From positions 1 to 64,000 of the IMG/VR virus record IMGVR_UViG_3300022928_000019: a stretch of DNA of 64,000 bases; one strand, 5' to 3'. This DNA is from a virus. A model generated the notes under the pieces. That model saw nothing but the letters and a program-made list of their open reading frames with translations, had not been told where the DNA came from and ran no database searches. Shown here piece by piece: positions 48,041 through 55,270 of the stretch. The translations under genes were made by a program, and so were the position numbers. How positions within the stretch are numbered: the first letter of the stretch is position 1; the number at the start of each line of letters is the position of its first letter.

Positions 48041-49308
48041 GATAATTTGGGTCGTGGTGTGAATTTTTGGATTTTTGGTTTAAAGCAGACCTCGACGTCA
48101 CCACACCGTCCTTGGCGCTGCTTACTTATTGAAATTACTGTTTGATCGGGGTCATCATTCTGCCTCCATAGAAGAGCAACCACATCTGCATCCTGCTCAA
48201 TGGCTCCCGACTCCCGAATATCGGAAAGCCTAGGCTTACGATTTAATTCATCTGCACCCCGATTTAGCTGACTGAGCATTATAATCGGAATATTAAGTTC
48301 CATTGCTAGTGCCTTCATGGATCCTGCGATCTCGGCAACCTGTTGTTCACGAGGCATGCGAGGATCAATAGCTGACATCTTTTGCGCATAATCTACTACG
48401 ATAAAATCCAATCCTTTACGCGCTAGCTTCCTAGCTTTGGATCTTACTTGGGCTGAGTTGATCATACCTCTGTCATCGATCCAAAAATTCTTAGACTTCA
48501 TCCACATCATAGCTTCCTGATACTTGTTTAAGTCCTCAGGTCTTGCTGTCTTGTCTATTATGTATCCTAATGGAACTTCAGATACATTAGATATGAGTCT
48601 TTGCATGACTGCTTCTGCCTTCATCTCTAAACTAAAGAATAAAACATTCTTGCTGTTTTTAAGTGCAGATAATGCTAGTTCGCATCCAAATGCAGTCTTA
48701 CCTACCGAAGTTCGTGCTGCCAAAACTACAAGGTCACTTGGCTGCCAACCAAATGTCATGCGATCTAATTCGCCTATACCTGAAGGGATCCCCGACATAC
48801 CATCAACTTCCATTCGTTTTTTTATGTTTACCCACATAGAATCCACGACATCGGAAGCTGATCGAGTCGGATCCTTAGTTTCGAGACTCATGCTAGTTAA
48901 GTCACGATCAGCTGCCTCTATAATAGAGTCAGTGGGAACTTGCTCATCGATGAGGTCACTGACCTCAAGAACGATTTTACGGAGTTGCCTACGCCTAAAG
49001 TCGTCTTTGCACTTCTCAAAATATCTATTAAATCCTGTGCTAGTGTCGCAAGAATGGATGATGTCAGTCACCCACGACCGCTCCTCGGAATCAAATTGAA
49101 GCATAATATCCACATCGATTACTTCACTAGTTTTGTCGCAGTCCTGAACAGCCAGCCAAAGTTGTTGGCAGTGAGGGTCAGAAAACCACTCCGTGGAAAC
49201 ACCAGCATCAATGCAGTCATCAATCAAATTAGCATCTTTCAACATGGTGCTAATAAGACCCCTCTCAGCTTGGTAATCAGTTTTTATCTCTGTTGTCGCA
49301 AAATTCAT
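48037..49308 (-). CDS. dnaB: DnaB-like replicative DNA helicase
   Basis: The protein is 423 residues, with an N-terminal DnaB domain (about 10-110) and a linker. The RecA-fold domain has Walker A ARTSVGKT (about 200), FFSLEM, DFIVVDYAQ as Walker B, and MLSQLNRG. SDIRESGAIEQDADVV and RQGRCGDV follow. It should encircle the lagging strand at the fork. No primase or polymerase is encoded in the window, so it probably works with the host replisome. The upstream gene may load it. Confidence 0.9.
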   Translation of the reverse strand: MNFATTEIKTDYQAERGLISTMLKDANLIDDCIDAGVSTEWFSDPHCQQLWLAVQDCDKTSEVIDVDIMLQFDSEERSWVTDIIHSCDTSTGFNRYFEKCKDDFRRRQLRKIVLEVSDLIDEQVPTDSIIEAADRDLTSMSLETKDPTRSASDVVDSMWVNIKKRMEVDGMSGIPSGIGELDRMTFGWQPSDLVVLAARTSVGKTAFGCELALSALKNSKNVLFFSLEMKAEAVMQRLISNVSEVPLGYIIDKTARPEDLNKYQEAMMWMKSKNFWIDDRGMINSAQVRSKARKLARKGLDFIVVDYAQKMSAIDPRMPREQQVAEIAGSMKALAMELNIPIIMLSQLNRGADELNRKPRLSDIRESGAIEQDADVVALLWRQNDDPDQTVISISKQRQGRCGDVEVCFKPKIQKFTPRPKLS

Positions 49309-49819
49309 CTATATAAAGTTGGTCAATTTCGTTAATGTCTGTAGTGCCTCTGTATTTCTCAAATACAGGCTTTCTGTTATTTGAAGCCCAATCCATGAAC
49401 TCATCGATGGACACATTTTCTTTTTTGTGACTGATGACAGGCCTCCATTCAGCATTATTTCTAATCCATGAGGTAAGGCACTGCCCCCATTGCTTTATGG
49501 GGTTTTTCCCCATGACCCACCCTTTAGCTTCATAGTGGCTAAAGAAAAGTTGAGCTTTAGGTTCAACTGGCTCAGGAATGTCCTTTGATTTAAAAAACTT
49601 AACTACCTCTTCTAAGTTTTTAGGCTTATTTCCTTCACCCAATGTTTTCTCAGCCCTTGGCTTACGAGTACGCTGTGGCTTAACTTCAACCTTAATCTCA
49701 GGATGGTAGCTAGCTAGTGCAGCAAGAAACAAACCTTGTCGATCTAGACCACTAAAGTCAGACAAAGCATCAAGCCTAGCTTCAATGTTAGGAGATAGTC
49801 TAATTTCTAAGCGCTTCAT
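49277..49819 (-). CDS. Replication protein with ribbon-helix-helix N-terminus, possible helicase loader
   Basis: The 180-residue protein has an N-terminal segment RLEIRLSPNIEARLDALSDF shaped like a ribbon-helix-helix, then a basic linker. A C-terminal domain (FFSHYEAKGWVMGKNPIKQW, LTSWIRNN) resembles the ssDNA-binding end of phage replisome organisers and DnaT. It lies directly before dnaB and overlaps it by 32 bases. I infer origin recognition or helicase loading. Confidence 0.55.
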   Translation of the reverse strand: MKRLEIRLSPNIEARLDALSDFSGLDRQGLFLAALASYHPEIKVEVKPQRTRKPRAEKTLGEGNKPKNLEEVVKFFKSKDIPEPVEPKAQLFFSHYEAKGWVMGKNPIKQWGQCLTSWIRNNAEWRPVISHKKENVSIDEFMDWASNNRKPVFEKYRGTTDINEIDQLYIDEFCDNRDKN

Positions 49820-50237
49820 CTTCCACCTCCCTTAGCCAAATATAAATACCTGCATTCTGTGATCTTATCTTTTGAATCTGCAGATCCACGACTTGAGCAT
49901 CCGAGTTGTAAAAAAGCAACTTGCCCATGCAGTCCTGAAACATTTTGACCAAATTGTCAGCATCAGGCTTAGTAAAGTGCCAAGTCCAACCCTTATCTTT
50001 GACTGCTCGTTTCTCAGACTTAAGAAAAGGGAACTTATAAATGATTGTAAGTGCCAAAGGGCCTTCCAGAGGTCTCTCAGGAACATAAGGCATGAGGAGG
50101 CTAGCAAAGTCTGCTTCCTGTTGCTTTCCCTTGGCGGTGGTATACGAAAATGGGATTCCATTCTTTTTAACTCCTACTCGTTTTGATGATTGTGCAGTGG
50201 ATCTCGGTGGATTGCATCTAATGGTAAATGCCTTCAT
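49800..50237 (-). CDS. rusA: RusA-like Holliday junction resolvase
   Basis: The 145-residue protein has the RusA core: N-terminal NPPRSTAQSSKR and WHFTKPDADNLVKMFQDCM with the paired Asp and Lys. LFYNSDAQVVDLQIQK follows with the next Asp residues. It should cut four-way junctions before packaging or during recombination. It overlaps both neighbours by a few bases and sits among other recombination genes. Confidence 0.85.
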   Translation of the reverse strand: MKAFTIRCNPPRSTAQSSKRVGVKKNGIPFSYTTAKGKQQEADFASLLMPYVPERPLEGPLALTIIYKFPFLKSEKRAVKDKGWTWHFTKPDADNLVKMFQDCMGKLLFYNSDAQVVDLQIQKIRSQNAGIYIWLREVEDEALRN

Positions 50238-51316
50238 GCTGCCGAAACCGACTTTGCTTTTTCCTTACGGAACATGACCTGTTCCAACCGTGTGCGAAGA
50301 TCCTTCTTTGCATCCCCCTTAGACTGATCAGTATGCTCAGCCCATATCTTTATTAGGTCTGGTTCAGAAATCTTCGTAGCTTGGAGGAATTCCTTAACAG
50401 GTAGATTCGCAGAAAACAGAATTTCAGACGCACCCACAGCATCAAAGGAAGTAACACTTCCAGTATTACGCAGCTTCCAACCAGGAATATCAATACCACT
50501 CTCAAGACGACCTTTCGCAGTCGATTTAACGCTTTTGCCAAACCTTTCAATAAGTCCGACCCGCTCCATTTTTTCAGCCAATTCTTCGTTTGAAATATTT
50601 TCCATATCAGTTTCTTTATCAATTTCATCTTTAATTAATTTAAATGCAGCAGGGCAGTGTGCTAGAGCCTTGCAGTACTTGCATTGTAGGTGACCTGCGG
50701 TCATCGGTGCATCCTCTGCCTCTACCTCGATAGCTAACTTTCTTAGTTTAATTGCTAGCATGTCAGATAGATCACGACCCATTACTCCCTGAGTCCACTT
50801 TCCAATGGCAGGTTGTAGAAGAGCTACCCTCACGCGTTTCACCTGGGGGTAGTTTTGCATCACAAGTGTAGCATAAACCTGCAACTGCTTATTCTTCGAC
50901 GCCTCTTCGTAATGACCATAGAGCATTTTGTAATCGATGACGCTGGCATCCTCTCCATCGATTTCTAGATAATCGATCTGACCAGAGAGGACACCAATGC
51001 CTTCATCATTGAGTAACCACAACCTAAGTTCCCTAATCACTTCACCCTGCAACCCAAAAATCTTGGTTACTTCTGCCTCCATTCTTCGGCACTCTTGAAT
51101 GATGAACGCATGACTAGAATCAAGTATATCATCAATCGGAGTTCCGTTTTCCATATAAGAGTGCAATTCTGTGCCTTGGGTTGCATCGGATGTGTCGTAA
51201 TCCTTAAATTTCTGTGAGGCTTTAAAGCGAGCTTTGCACAGCATATTTTCGTAGACTGATGAACCCGACATCTTCGGGACACCCTTCCAAGCTCGCTCGT
51301 TTTTTACTATTCCCAT
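50234..51316 (-). CDS. RecB/Cas4-family PD-(D/E)XK exonuclease
   Basis: The 360-residue protein contains GTELHSYMEN, then VLSGQIDYLEIDGEDASVIDYKM with the D-x(n)-(E/D)xK residues, and QLQVYATLV. A C-terminal QCKYCKALAHC cluster follows that could bind iron-sulfur with an N-terminal Cys (NMLCKARF). This resembles the DUF2800/Cas4-like group that pairs with annealing proteins in phages. It would resect DNA for the Rad52-like protein encoded just upstream. The last 100 residues are helical and basic. Confidence 0.75.
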   Translation of the reverse strand: MGIVKNERAWKGVPKMSGSSVYENMLCKARFKASQKFKDYDTSDATQGTELHSYMENGTPIDDILDSSHAFIIQECRRMEAEVTKIFGLQGEVIRELRLWLLNDEGIGVLSGQIDYLEIDGEDASVIDYKMLYGHYEEASKNKQLQVYATLVMQNYPQVKRVRVALLQPAIGKWTQGVMGRDLSDMLAIKLRKLAIEVEAEDAPMTAGHLQCKYCKALAHCPAAFKLIKDEIDKETDMENISNEELAEKMERVGLIERFGKSVKSTAKGRLESGIDIPGWKLRNTGSVTSFDAVGASEILFSANLPVKEFLQATKISEPDLIKIWAEHTDQSKGDAKKDLRTRLEQVMFRKEKAKSVSAA

Positions 51317-51774
51317 CCCGACAAATCCGCCACTTTGTCAGTTTTAGGCTTAGGTAATGCCCATTTAGGTAATGTAGGTGGAGTAACAATCCTACGATTT
51401 TCGACAGCTACCCACTTCACAGGAAGATAGTAAAGATACCTTCCGATTCCCCACTTAACAGCTGCACGTTTAAATGCATCACTGATTCCACCCTTAACAC
51501 CCTCGATGTTAGTGTCTCCAGCCCCATCGACTTTAGACACCCATCCATCACCAATATTTAAAGAAAGAGTGCATAGAAGCCTGCCCGTTTTGGTTTCGTA
51601 GTAATCGTCTGACCAATTCTCAAACCCAACCACATCATCGAGTCGTTTCATTACGTCTCTTGCATCAATGTAAGCTAATGCTGAACCTTTTTTTCCATCT
51701 TTAGTCATTTGACCAACGCGCCAGTGTACTACCTTCTCCTCGAACGGAGCCTTCAATCCTTGATAAATATCCAT
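51307..51774 (-). CDS. Rad52/22-like single-strand annealing protein
   Basis: The 155-residue protein shows the Rad52_Rad22 pattern: YIDARDVMKRLDDVVGFENW near residue 38, then VKGGISDAFKRAAVKWGIGR and YLYYLPVKW. It should anneal complementary strands with SSB. It is short, as usual for phage versions. It is coupled to the nuclease downstream and to the small HTH gene upstream. C-terminal Pro/Lys-rich residues may contact SSB. Confidence 0.85.
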   Translation of the reverse strand: MDIYQGLKAPFEEKVVHWRVGQMTKDGKKGSALAYIDARDVMKRLDDVVGFENWSDDYYETKTGRLLCTLSLNIGDGWVSKVDGAGDTNIEGVKGGISDAFKRAAVKWGIGRYLYYLPVKWVAVENRRIVTPPTLPKWALPKPKTDKVADLSGWE

Positions 51775-51983
51775 TAGGCTTCCTCCAATTCTGTTAGTGC
51801 CTCAACTTCTTTTTTGAGGACGCGCTGATATTTCGAAAACTTAGTCTTATAGGATTTCAAAACTCCTTTTTTGACCAAGTGTTTCACACTGCGAAATGAG
51901 TCGAAACCTAGCTTGGTTGCTGCCTCGGTAAGGCTGTAGGTTTCGTTCAATCGCACTATCCCATTCACTTTTGTACCACTCAT
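51774..51983 (-). CDS. Small HTH protein (excisionase or regulator type)
   Basis: The start is set at 51983 (69 residues) with AAGGGT upstream; an in-frame start at 52037 adds 18 atypical residues. The sequence TYSLTEAATKLGFDSFRSVK, followed by HLVKKGVLKSY, is a MerR/excisionase-like winged helix. A basic helix follows. It heads the recombination operon and may autoregulate it or act as an excisionase. Confidence 0.6.
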   Translation of the reverse strand: MSGTKVNGIVRLNETYSLTEAATKLGFDSFRSVKHLVKKGVLKSYKTKFSKYQRVLKKEVEALTELEEA

Positions 51984-52159
51984 TGAGTTACCCTTTTGGC
52001 GGTTAATGACACCTCGGTCAATAGATAATATTCGCAAAGTGCAAAAAAAATTAGCAATCTGTTAATTTTGGTGTAATAGGGTGAAAATAATGTATTGACT
52101 TTAGTAAAAAAATATTTCCTTTAGTAGGTCTTAACAATTAATTAGTTCCAGAAATCCCT
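51984..52159. promoter_or_regulatory. AT-rich divergent intergenic region
   Basis: It separates the replication operon (minus) from two plus-strand genes. It is very AT-rich. A TTGACT at 52096 could be a -35 box, but I see no good -10 at the right distance. No 22-bp element is present here, unlike most cluster heads in the window. Confidence 0.4.
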
Positions 52160-52384
52160 ATGAATAAATCAGATAAATCAATAGGCATTCGCGTTACTGA
52201 CGAATGTTACCAAAAAATCCAAGAGATGTGCGAAAGACTTGGGGGAATACCAATTAATAATTTCGCACAAAATTCGATTGAGACTTGCATCGAAATGCTT
52301 GAATCAAAAACTTTAACAACACCGAAGTGGATAGCAGTAGGTCGTTATTCATTGGAATTTACAATAGGAAACAAATTGAAATGA
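52160..52384 (+). CDS. Small ribbon-helix-helix-like regulator
   Basis: The 74-residue protein has a strand IGIRVTDECYQKIQ followed by two helices (EMCERLGGIPINNFAQNSIE, TCIEMLES). This resembles Arc/MetJ-type DNA-binding proteins. It is divergent from the replication operon, a natural place for its repressor. The C-terminal 20 residues are beta-like. It overlaps the next gene by four bases. Confidence 0.5.
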   Translation: MNKSDKSIGIRVTDECYQKIQEMCERLGGIPINNFAQNSIETCIEMLESKTLTTPKWIAVGRYSLEFTIGNKLK

Positions 52385-52698
52385 ACCGAATTGAAGTGCA
52401 GCTTGCTAGTGATAAACAAGTATTAGAATTTGATGAACCTGTAAAGTCAGTCGAGATTCTTAATTCTAAATATTACTTGAAATCGTATATCCCTCTAGCT
52501 GCTCTTTTTGTGGGGCTTTTAATCGGACATATATATTCAAAACCTAAAGGATTGGTATATGATCCTCTCACTCATCGGTGTATACCTAAGGCTACTGCTA
52601 AACTCATGTTAAATCATGGATTGCATTGGTGCCGTGAACATAAAAGATTGGAAAAGAAATATGATTCTCCCAATTTCCCTGTACTAGATTTTGAATGA
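52381..52698 (+). CDS. Single-pass membrane protein
   Basis: The start is the ATG at 52381 (ATGA overlap, 105 residues); a longer frame from 52327 is less likely. It has an N-terminal cytosolic beta-like part and one membrane segment (YIPLAALFVGLLIGHIY, about 38-54). The C-terminal domain has two Cys and several His (HRCIPKATAKLMLNHGLHWC). It may be a lysogeny or exclusion factor, but this is a guess from its position. Confidence 0.5.
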   Translation: MNRIEVQLASDKQVLEFDEPVKSVEILNSKYYLKSYIPLAALFVGLLIGHIYSKPKGLVYDPLTHRCIPKATAKLMLNHGLHWCREHKRLEKKYDSPNFPVLDFE

Positions 52699-52858
52699 TT
52701 ATACTTAACTTAAAAGTATAGTACTTACTTTACCCAAGGCATTGCCTCCTTAAATCCCCCCCCTATAGTCCCCCCCCTTTGATGGTTCCATGCCAAGTCG
52801 GAAGATGAGTAAATCCGTACGCTTTTACTCATTCACAAAATACCCAATCGGAACTTTA

Positions 52859-52888
52859 ACGTAGTTTTAACGTAGTTCATACGTAATC
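52859..52888. repeat. Iteron-like ACGTAGTT repeats, second locus
   Basis: Copies start at 52859, 52870 and 52881, again exactly 11 bp apart; the third is imperfect (ACGTAATC). The unit is the same as at 39594, 13 kb away. Confidence 0.65.
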
Positions 52889-52989
52889 CACTAATTTCGG
52901 TAGTTGGAATTTGTTATATAGGTATAGGCATAGGATATAGACATAGTCATAGATACAGAATCAGATTCAGATATATAAAAATTTGCAAG

Positions 52990-53021
52990 CGATGGCTAAA
53001 GGGGGCCGGCTTTAGCCATCG
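52990..53021 (-). terminator. Terminator hairpin after integrase
   Basis: A 12-bp perfect stem (52990-53001 with 53010-53021, arms CGATGGCTAAAG and CTTTAGCCATCG) has an eight-base G/C loop. On the minus strand it is followed by TTGCAAATTTTT. It lies 20 bases past the integrase stop. Confidence 0.75.
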
Positions 53022-53041
53022 GCTTGAATGTCAGTATTTAT

Positions 53042-53968
53042 CTAGCCTACAGGCCGAATCTTGAAAAAGTTTACTGCATCTTTTTTCTCGGCTACAGAAC
53101 TGCAGTAATGTCGGTGAAAAGTTTTATAATTTGAATGACCTGTGTACCTCATAGTCTGCTCCATACCCATGGTAAAGTATGCATAGGTGCAGAAGGTATG
53201 ACGCATCGCATCATGGGCAATTCTACCGAAATATCTGCGCCTTGCGATTCGGTAGGCATTGTAGGTGAATTTTTCCCTTATCCCATATTTCCTAACCCAT
53301 GATATTAGATTATCAGGAAGATCATGGAGTACCCGAGTCGTCCGAAGCTTAGAATTTGCACCGAGGATATAGAGCTTCTTACCTTGCAAATCTAAATCCT
53401 TACTTTCGATTTTCAAGGACTCGTATGGTCTGACACCTGCGAAAAGTTGTATGGCTATTCTGCCTTTAAACTTATCGGGCATTTTATTAAGTAGATCCTT
53501 AGCCTGGTTAACTGACAGAATCTCAATGGGGTTCTCATCTTGTAAAACCTCAAGGATTTTAACATTGGTAAACTTTCTTTCGGGGCAGAAGCCTTGGTCT
53601 CCACACCAATTCAGAAAGCCACAAACATCATTTCTGTGACCGATCCTAGACCATCTCCCATCGAAACTTTCAGCAAACCGTTTGACATCTTGCCTAGTTA
53701 TTTGGTCAACAGTTTTACAATCTGTCCAATTTAGGAAGCTAGTAAGCCTAGTTTTATAGGTCATCAAGCTTGCTTTACGGAGGTTCCTTTGACCGCATGC
53801 CTTCATATACATAAGGTATGCATCAATAATGCTCACATTATTGCATAACCCATTAGCCTCTTGAGGCTTATGAGTGGTGGGAGATGGCAGATTCGAACTG
53901 CCGACCTCATGCGTGTCATGCATGCTTGGAACCCCCTTTTTGAATAGGTTCAAGAAGGGAATTTTCAT
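53042..53968 (-). CDS. int: Tyrosine integrase with attP inside its 5' end
   Basis: The 308-residue frame opens at an ATG three bases after a 22-bp element. Residues of about 15-32 (MHDTHEVGSSNLPSPT) are the translation of the tRNA-like attP. A SAM-like core-binding domain (about 45-135) follows. The catalytic residues come next: Arg in FAGVRPYESL, HDAMRHTF, TGHSNY and the Tyr in HRHYCSS. All active-site residues are present. Recombination within the core would separate the promoter and first codons from the rest of the gene. A GTG at 53836 (residue 45) could start a shorter protein in the prophage. Confidence 0.85.
   Translation of the reverse strand: MKIPFLNLFKKGVPSMHDTHEVGSSNLPSPTTHKPQEANGLCNNVSIIDAYLMYMKACGQRNLRKASLMTYKTRLTSFLNWTDCKTVDQITRQDVKRFAESFDGRWSRIGHRNDVCGFLNWCGDQGFCPERKFTNVKILEVLQDENPIEILSVNQAKDLLNKMPDKFKGRIAIQLFAGVRPYESLKIESKDLDLQGKKLYILGANSKLRTTRVLHDLPDNLISWVRKYGIREKFTYNAYRIARRRYFGRIAHDAMRHTFCTYAYFTMGMEQTMRYTGHSNYKTFHRHYCSSVAEKKDAVNFFKIRPVG
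53875..53924 (-). other. attP: attP core: 3' half of tRNA-Val(GAC)
   Basis: Read on the minus strand: anticodon stem CATGC/GCATG with loop ATGACAC (anticodon GAC), variable loop AGGTC and T arm GGCAG-TTCGAAT-CTGCC. The 3' acceptor strand ATCTCCC, discriminator A and CCA follow. The D arm and 5' acceptor are absent, so this is not a working tRNA. It is the identity block that would rebuild a host tRNA-Val on integration. Confidence 0.8.
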
Positions 53969-53971
53969 TGT

Positions 53972-53993
53972 GTTACTTAATTATTTTGTTTAC
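53972..53993 (-). promoter_or_regulatory. 22-bp element upstream of integrase
   Basis: On the minus strand the left half is GTAAACAA and the right half is TAAGTAAC. It is three bases before the ATG at 53968. It lies outside the attP core on the side that integration would separate from int. Confidence 0.5.
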
Positions 53994-54008
53994 AGGTTGT
54001 TGTTTCCA

Positions 54009-54248
54009 ATGTCAGTATTGGAGAATCAAAATATGAAGGATGAAGATATTCTAAATCAGGTCGAACCAAAACTTAAAGAGTACTATTCAACATTTCTGTT
54101 AGTTGGATTTAAAGCAGACGATGGTGAGATTAGTTGCATCGGAGACATGGGTTGTCCTAAGGAAAAATTTAACGAAAATCTTAAGCTAAGACCTTTGCAT
54201 CGACAGATAGCTAGAATGATTAAAAGAGAAAATGAGAAAAATACGTAA
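54009..54248 (+). CDS. Small protein before terminase
   Basis: The start is taken at 54009 (79 residues); the frame is open further upstream only through the antisense of attP. The product has NMKDEDILNQVEPKLKEYYS, a short beta segment (TFLLVGFKADDGEISCIGD) and a basic C-terminal helix. It overlaps the next gene by 17 bases. No family was recognised. Confidence 0.5.
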   Translation: MSVLENQNMKDEDILNQVEPKLKEYYSTFLLVGFKADDGEISCIGDMGCPKEKFNENLKLRPLHRQIARMIKRENEKNT

Positions 54249-54624
54249 AGGCTGGGCATGCTTTGACGAGTTTCCACCGATATTCGTAAGGCTTTTAGCA
54301 CGAGAAAAGATTCGCAACAAGAACGGAAAAACTAGTGCAGTTAGAGTTCTCACTGATGAAGAAATTGCGATCAATTCAGGCATGGATCTATTTGATGTTC
54401 AATCTATCTCACAGATGCACGACTGGTCTGATATAAGCGTTGGTGAGGCTAAAAGGTTTTGCCAAGGCTGCAACTTCGATTTATTTGACTGGCAAGTGAG
54501 AAATGGTGCTTATGCATTAGCTTCAAATGGAAGCTTTGCGTATCTTCGAAGTAGTCCTGATTGGATTAAAAAATATAAACCAATGCTAATGTCATTTTTC
54601 AATGCCCAGACGAAAAAAGTATAG
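54232..54624 (+). CDS. HTH-like protein before small terminase, unknown
   Basis: The 130-residue protein begins MRKIRKGWACFDEFPPIFVR. The region RVLTDEEIAINSGMDLFDVQ, with SISQMHDWSDISVGEAKRF, looks like a helix-turn-helix. FCQGCNFDLFDW follows. Its place between a regulator-sized gene and the terminase suggests a DNA-binding partner in packaging. It overlaps the small terminase start by 23 bases. Confidence 0.5.
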   Translation: MRKIRKGWACFDEFPPIFVRLLAREKIRNKNGKTSAVRVLTDEEIAINSGMDLFDVQSISQMHDWSDISVGEAKRFCQGCNFDLFDWQVRNGAYALASNGSFAYLRSSPDWIKKYKPMLMSFFNAQTKKV

Positions 54625-55270
54625 TACCGAGGAGTTAGCTACTGCGATGCGACGTCATGACGGCAACTATGCCGATGCAGCTAAAGAGTTAGGCATGACT
54701 GAGGGGAATATGCGAGAGCGTGTTCGTAAGGATCCAAGGGTTAAAAGTATTTGGCAAGTAGCCGGGAACCAAGGACACGAGCCTTCCGATGTTGAACTTA
54801 TGGTCAGGAAAGACCCTCCACCTGCGCCAGACCACAAAGAGTTTCTAGGAGCATTAAAGGAAAATGGTAAGGAAGAGTTCATGGGTGAACTCGAGACAAT
54901 GCTTAGGAACCCTGAGAACATTGAGAAGTTAAAAGTATTTCAGAACCTGAAGGGTGGCATCGGGCAACTAATGTCTAATGCCTTGGATGTAACTCAGAAA
55001 ATAGCCATTCGACAGAATATGGCTTTATTTGAAGTAGGGGAAAAGCTACGAGACGATATTTCTAGTGGGATATTGGATCCCGAGGAGGAGATATTAAGGA
55101 CTAAGCTATTTCTGCAGACGACCGAGCAACAAGGTAAATTTTACGACAGGTTACTTCATGGTTTAGACTTGATGATTAAAATGTCAGAAAGGGATAAAGT
55201 TAAAGAAAAGAAAAAGCCTGGATTCAGACCTTTGAAGGAGATGCAAAGTGCCGAGGCTAAAGAAGATTGA
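54602..55270 (+). CDS. terS: Terminase small subunit
   Basis: The 222-residue protein has an N-terminal HTH (YSTEELATAMRRHDGNYADA, AAKELGMTEGNMRERVRK). A helical oligomerisation middle and a basic C-terminus (KVKEKKKPGFRPLK) follow. Length and location directly before the large subunit support the call. It should recognise the packaging site and load the motor. It overlaps the large subunit start by 23 bases. Confidence 0.75.
   Translation: MPRRKKYSTEELATAMRRHDGNYADAAKELGMTEGNMRERVRKDPRVKSIWQVAGNQGHEPSDVELMVRKDPPPAPDHKEFLGALKENGKEEFMGELETMLRNPENIEKLKVFQNLKGGIGQLMSNALDVTQKIAIRQNMALFEVGEKLRDDISSGILDPEEEILRTKLFLQTTEQQGKFYDRLLHGLDLMIKMSERDKVKEKKKPGFRPLKEMQSAEAKED

Larger units (their letters stand above)
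52699..53041. other. Intergenic region with C tracts, iterons and AT-rich repeats
   Basis: The gap lies between the membrane protein and the convergent integrase. It contains two C8 tracts separated by TATAGT (52756-52777) and three phased ACGTAGTT-type repeats (52859). A degenerate ATAG(G/A/T) repeat (52918-52975) and a strong hairpin (52990) follow. No gene was seen. It is a candidate replication origin or regulatory hub. Confidence 0.5.

Noticed and set aside
53875-53960. Complete tRNA-Val gene
   Set aside because: The 3' half is perfect, but the D arm and 5' acceptor strand are missing, which fits an attP core and not a gene.
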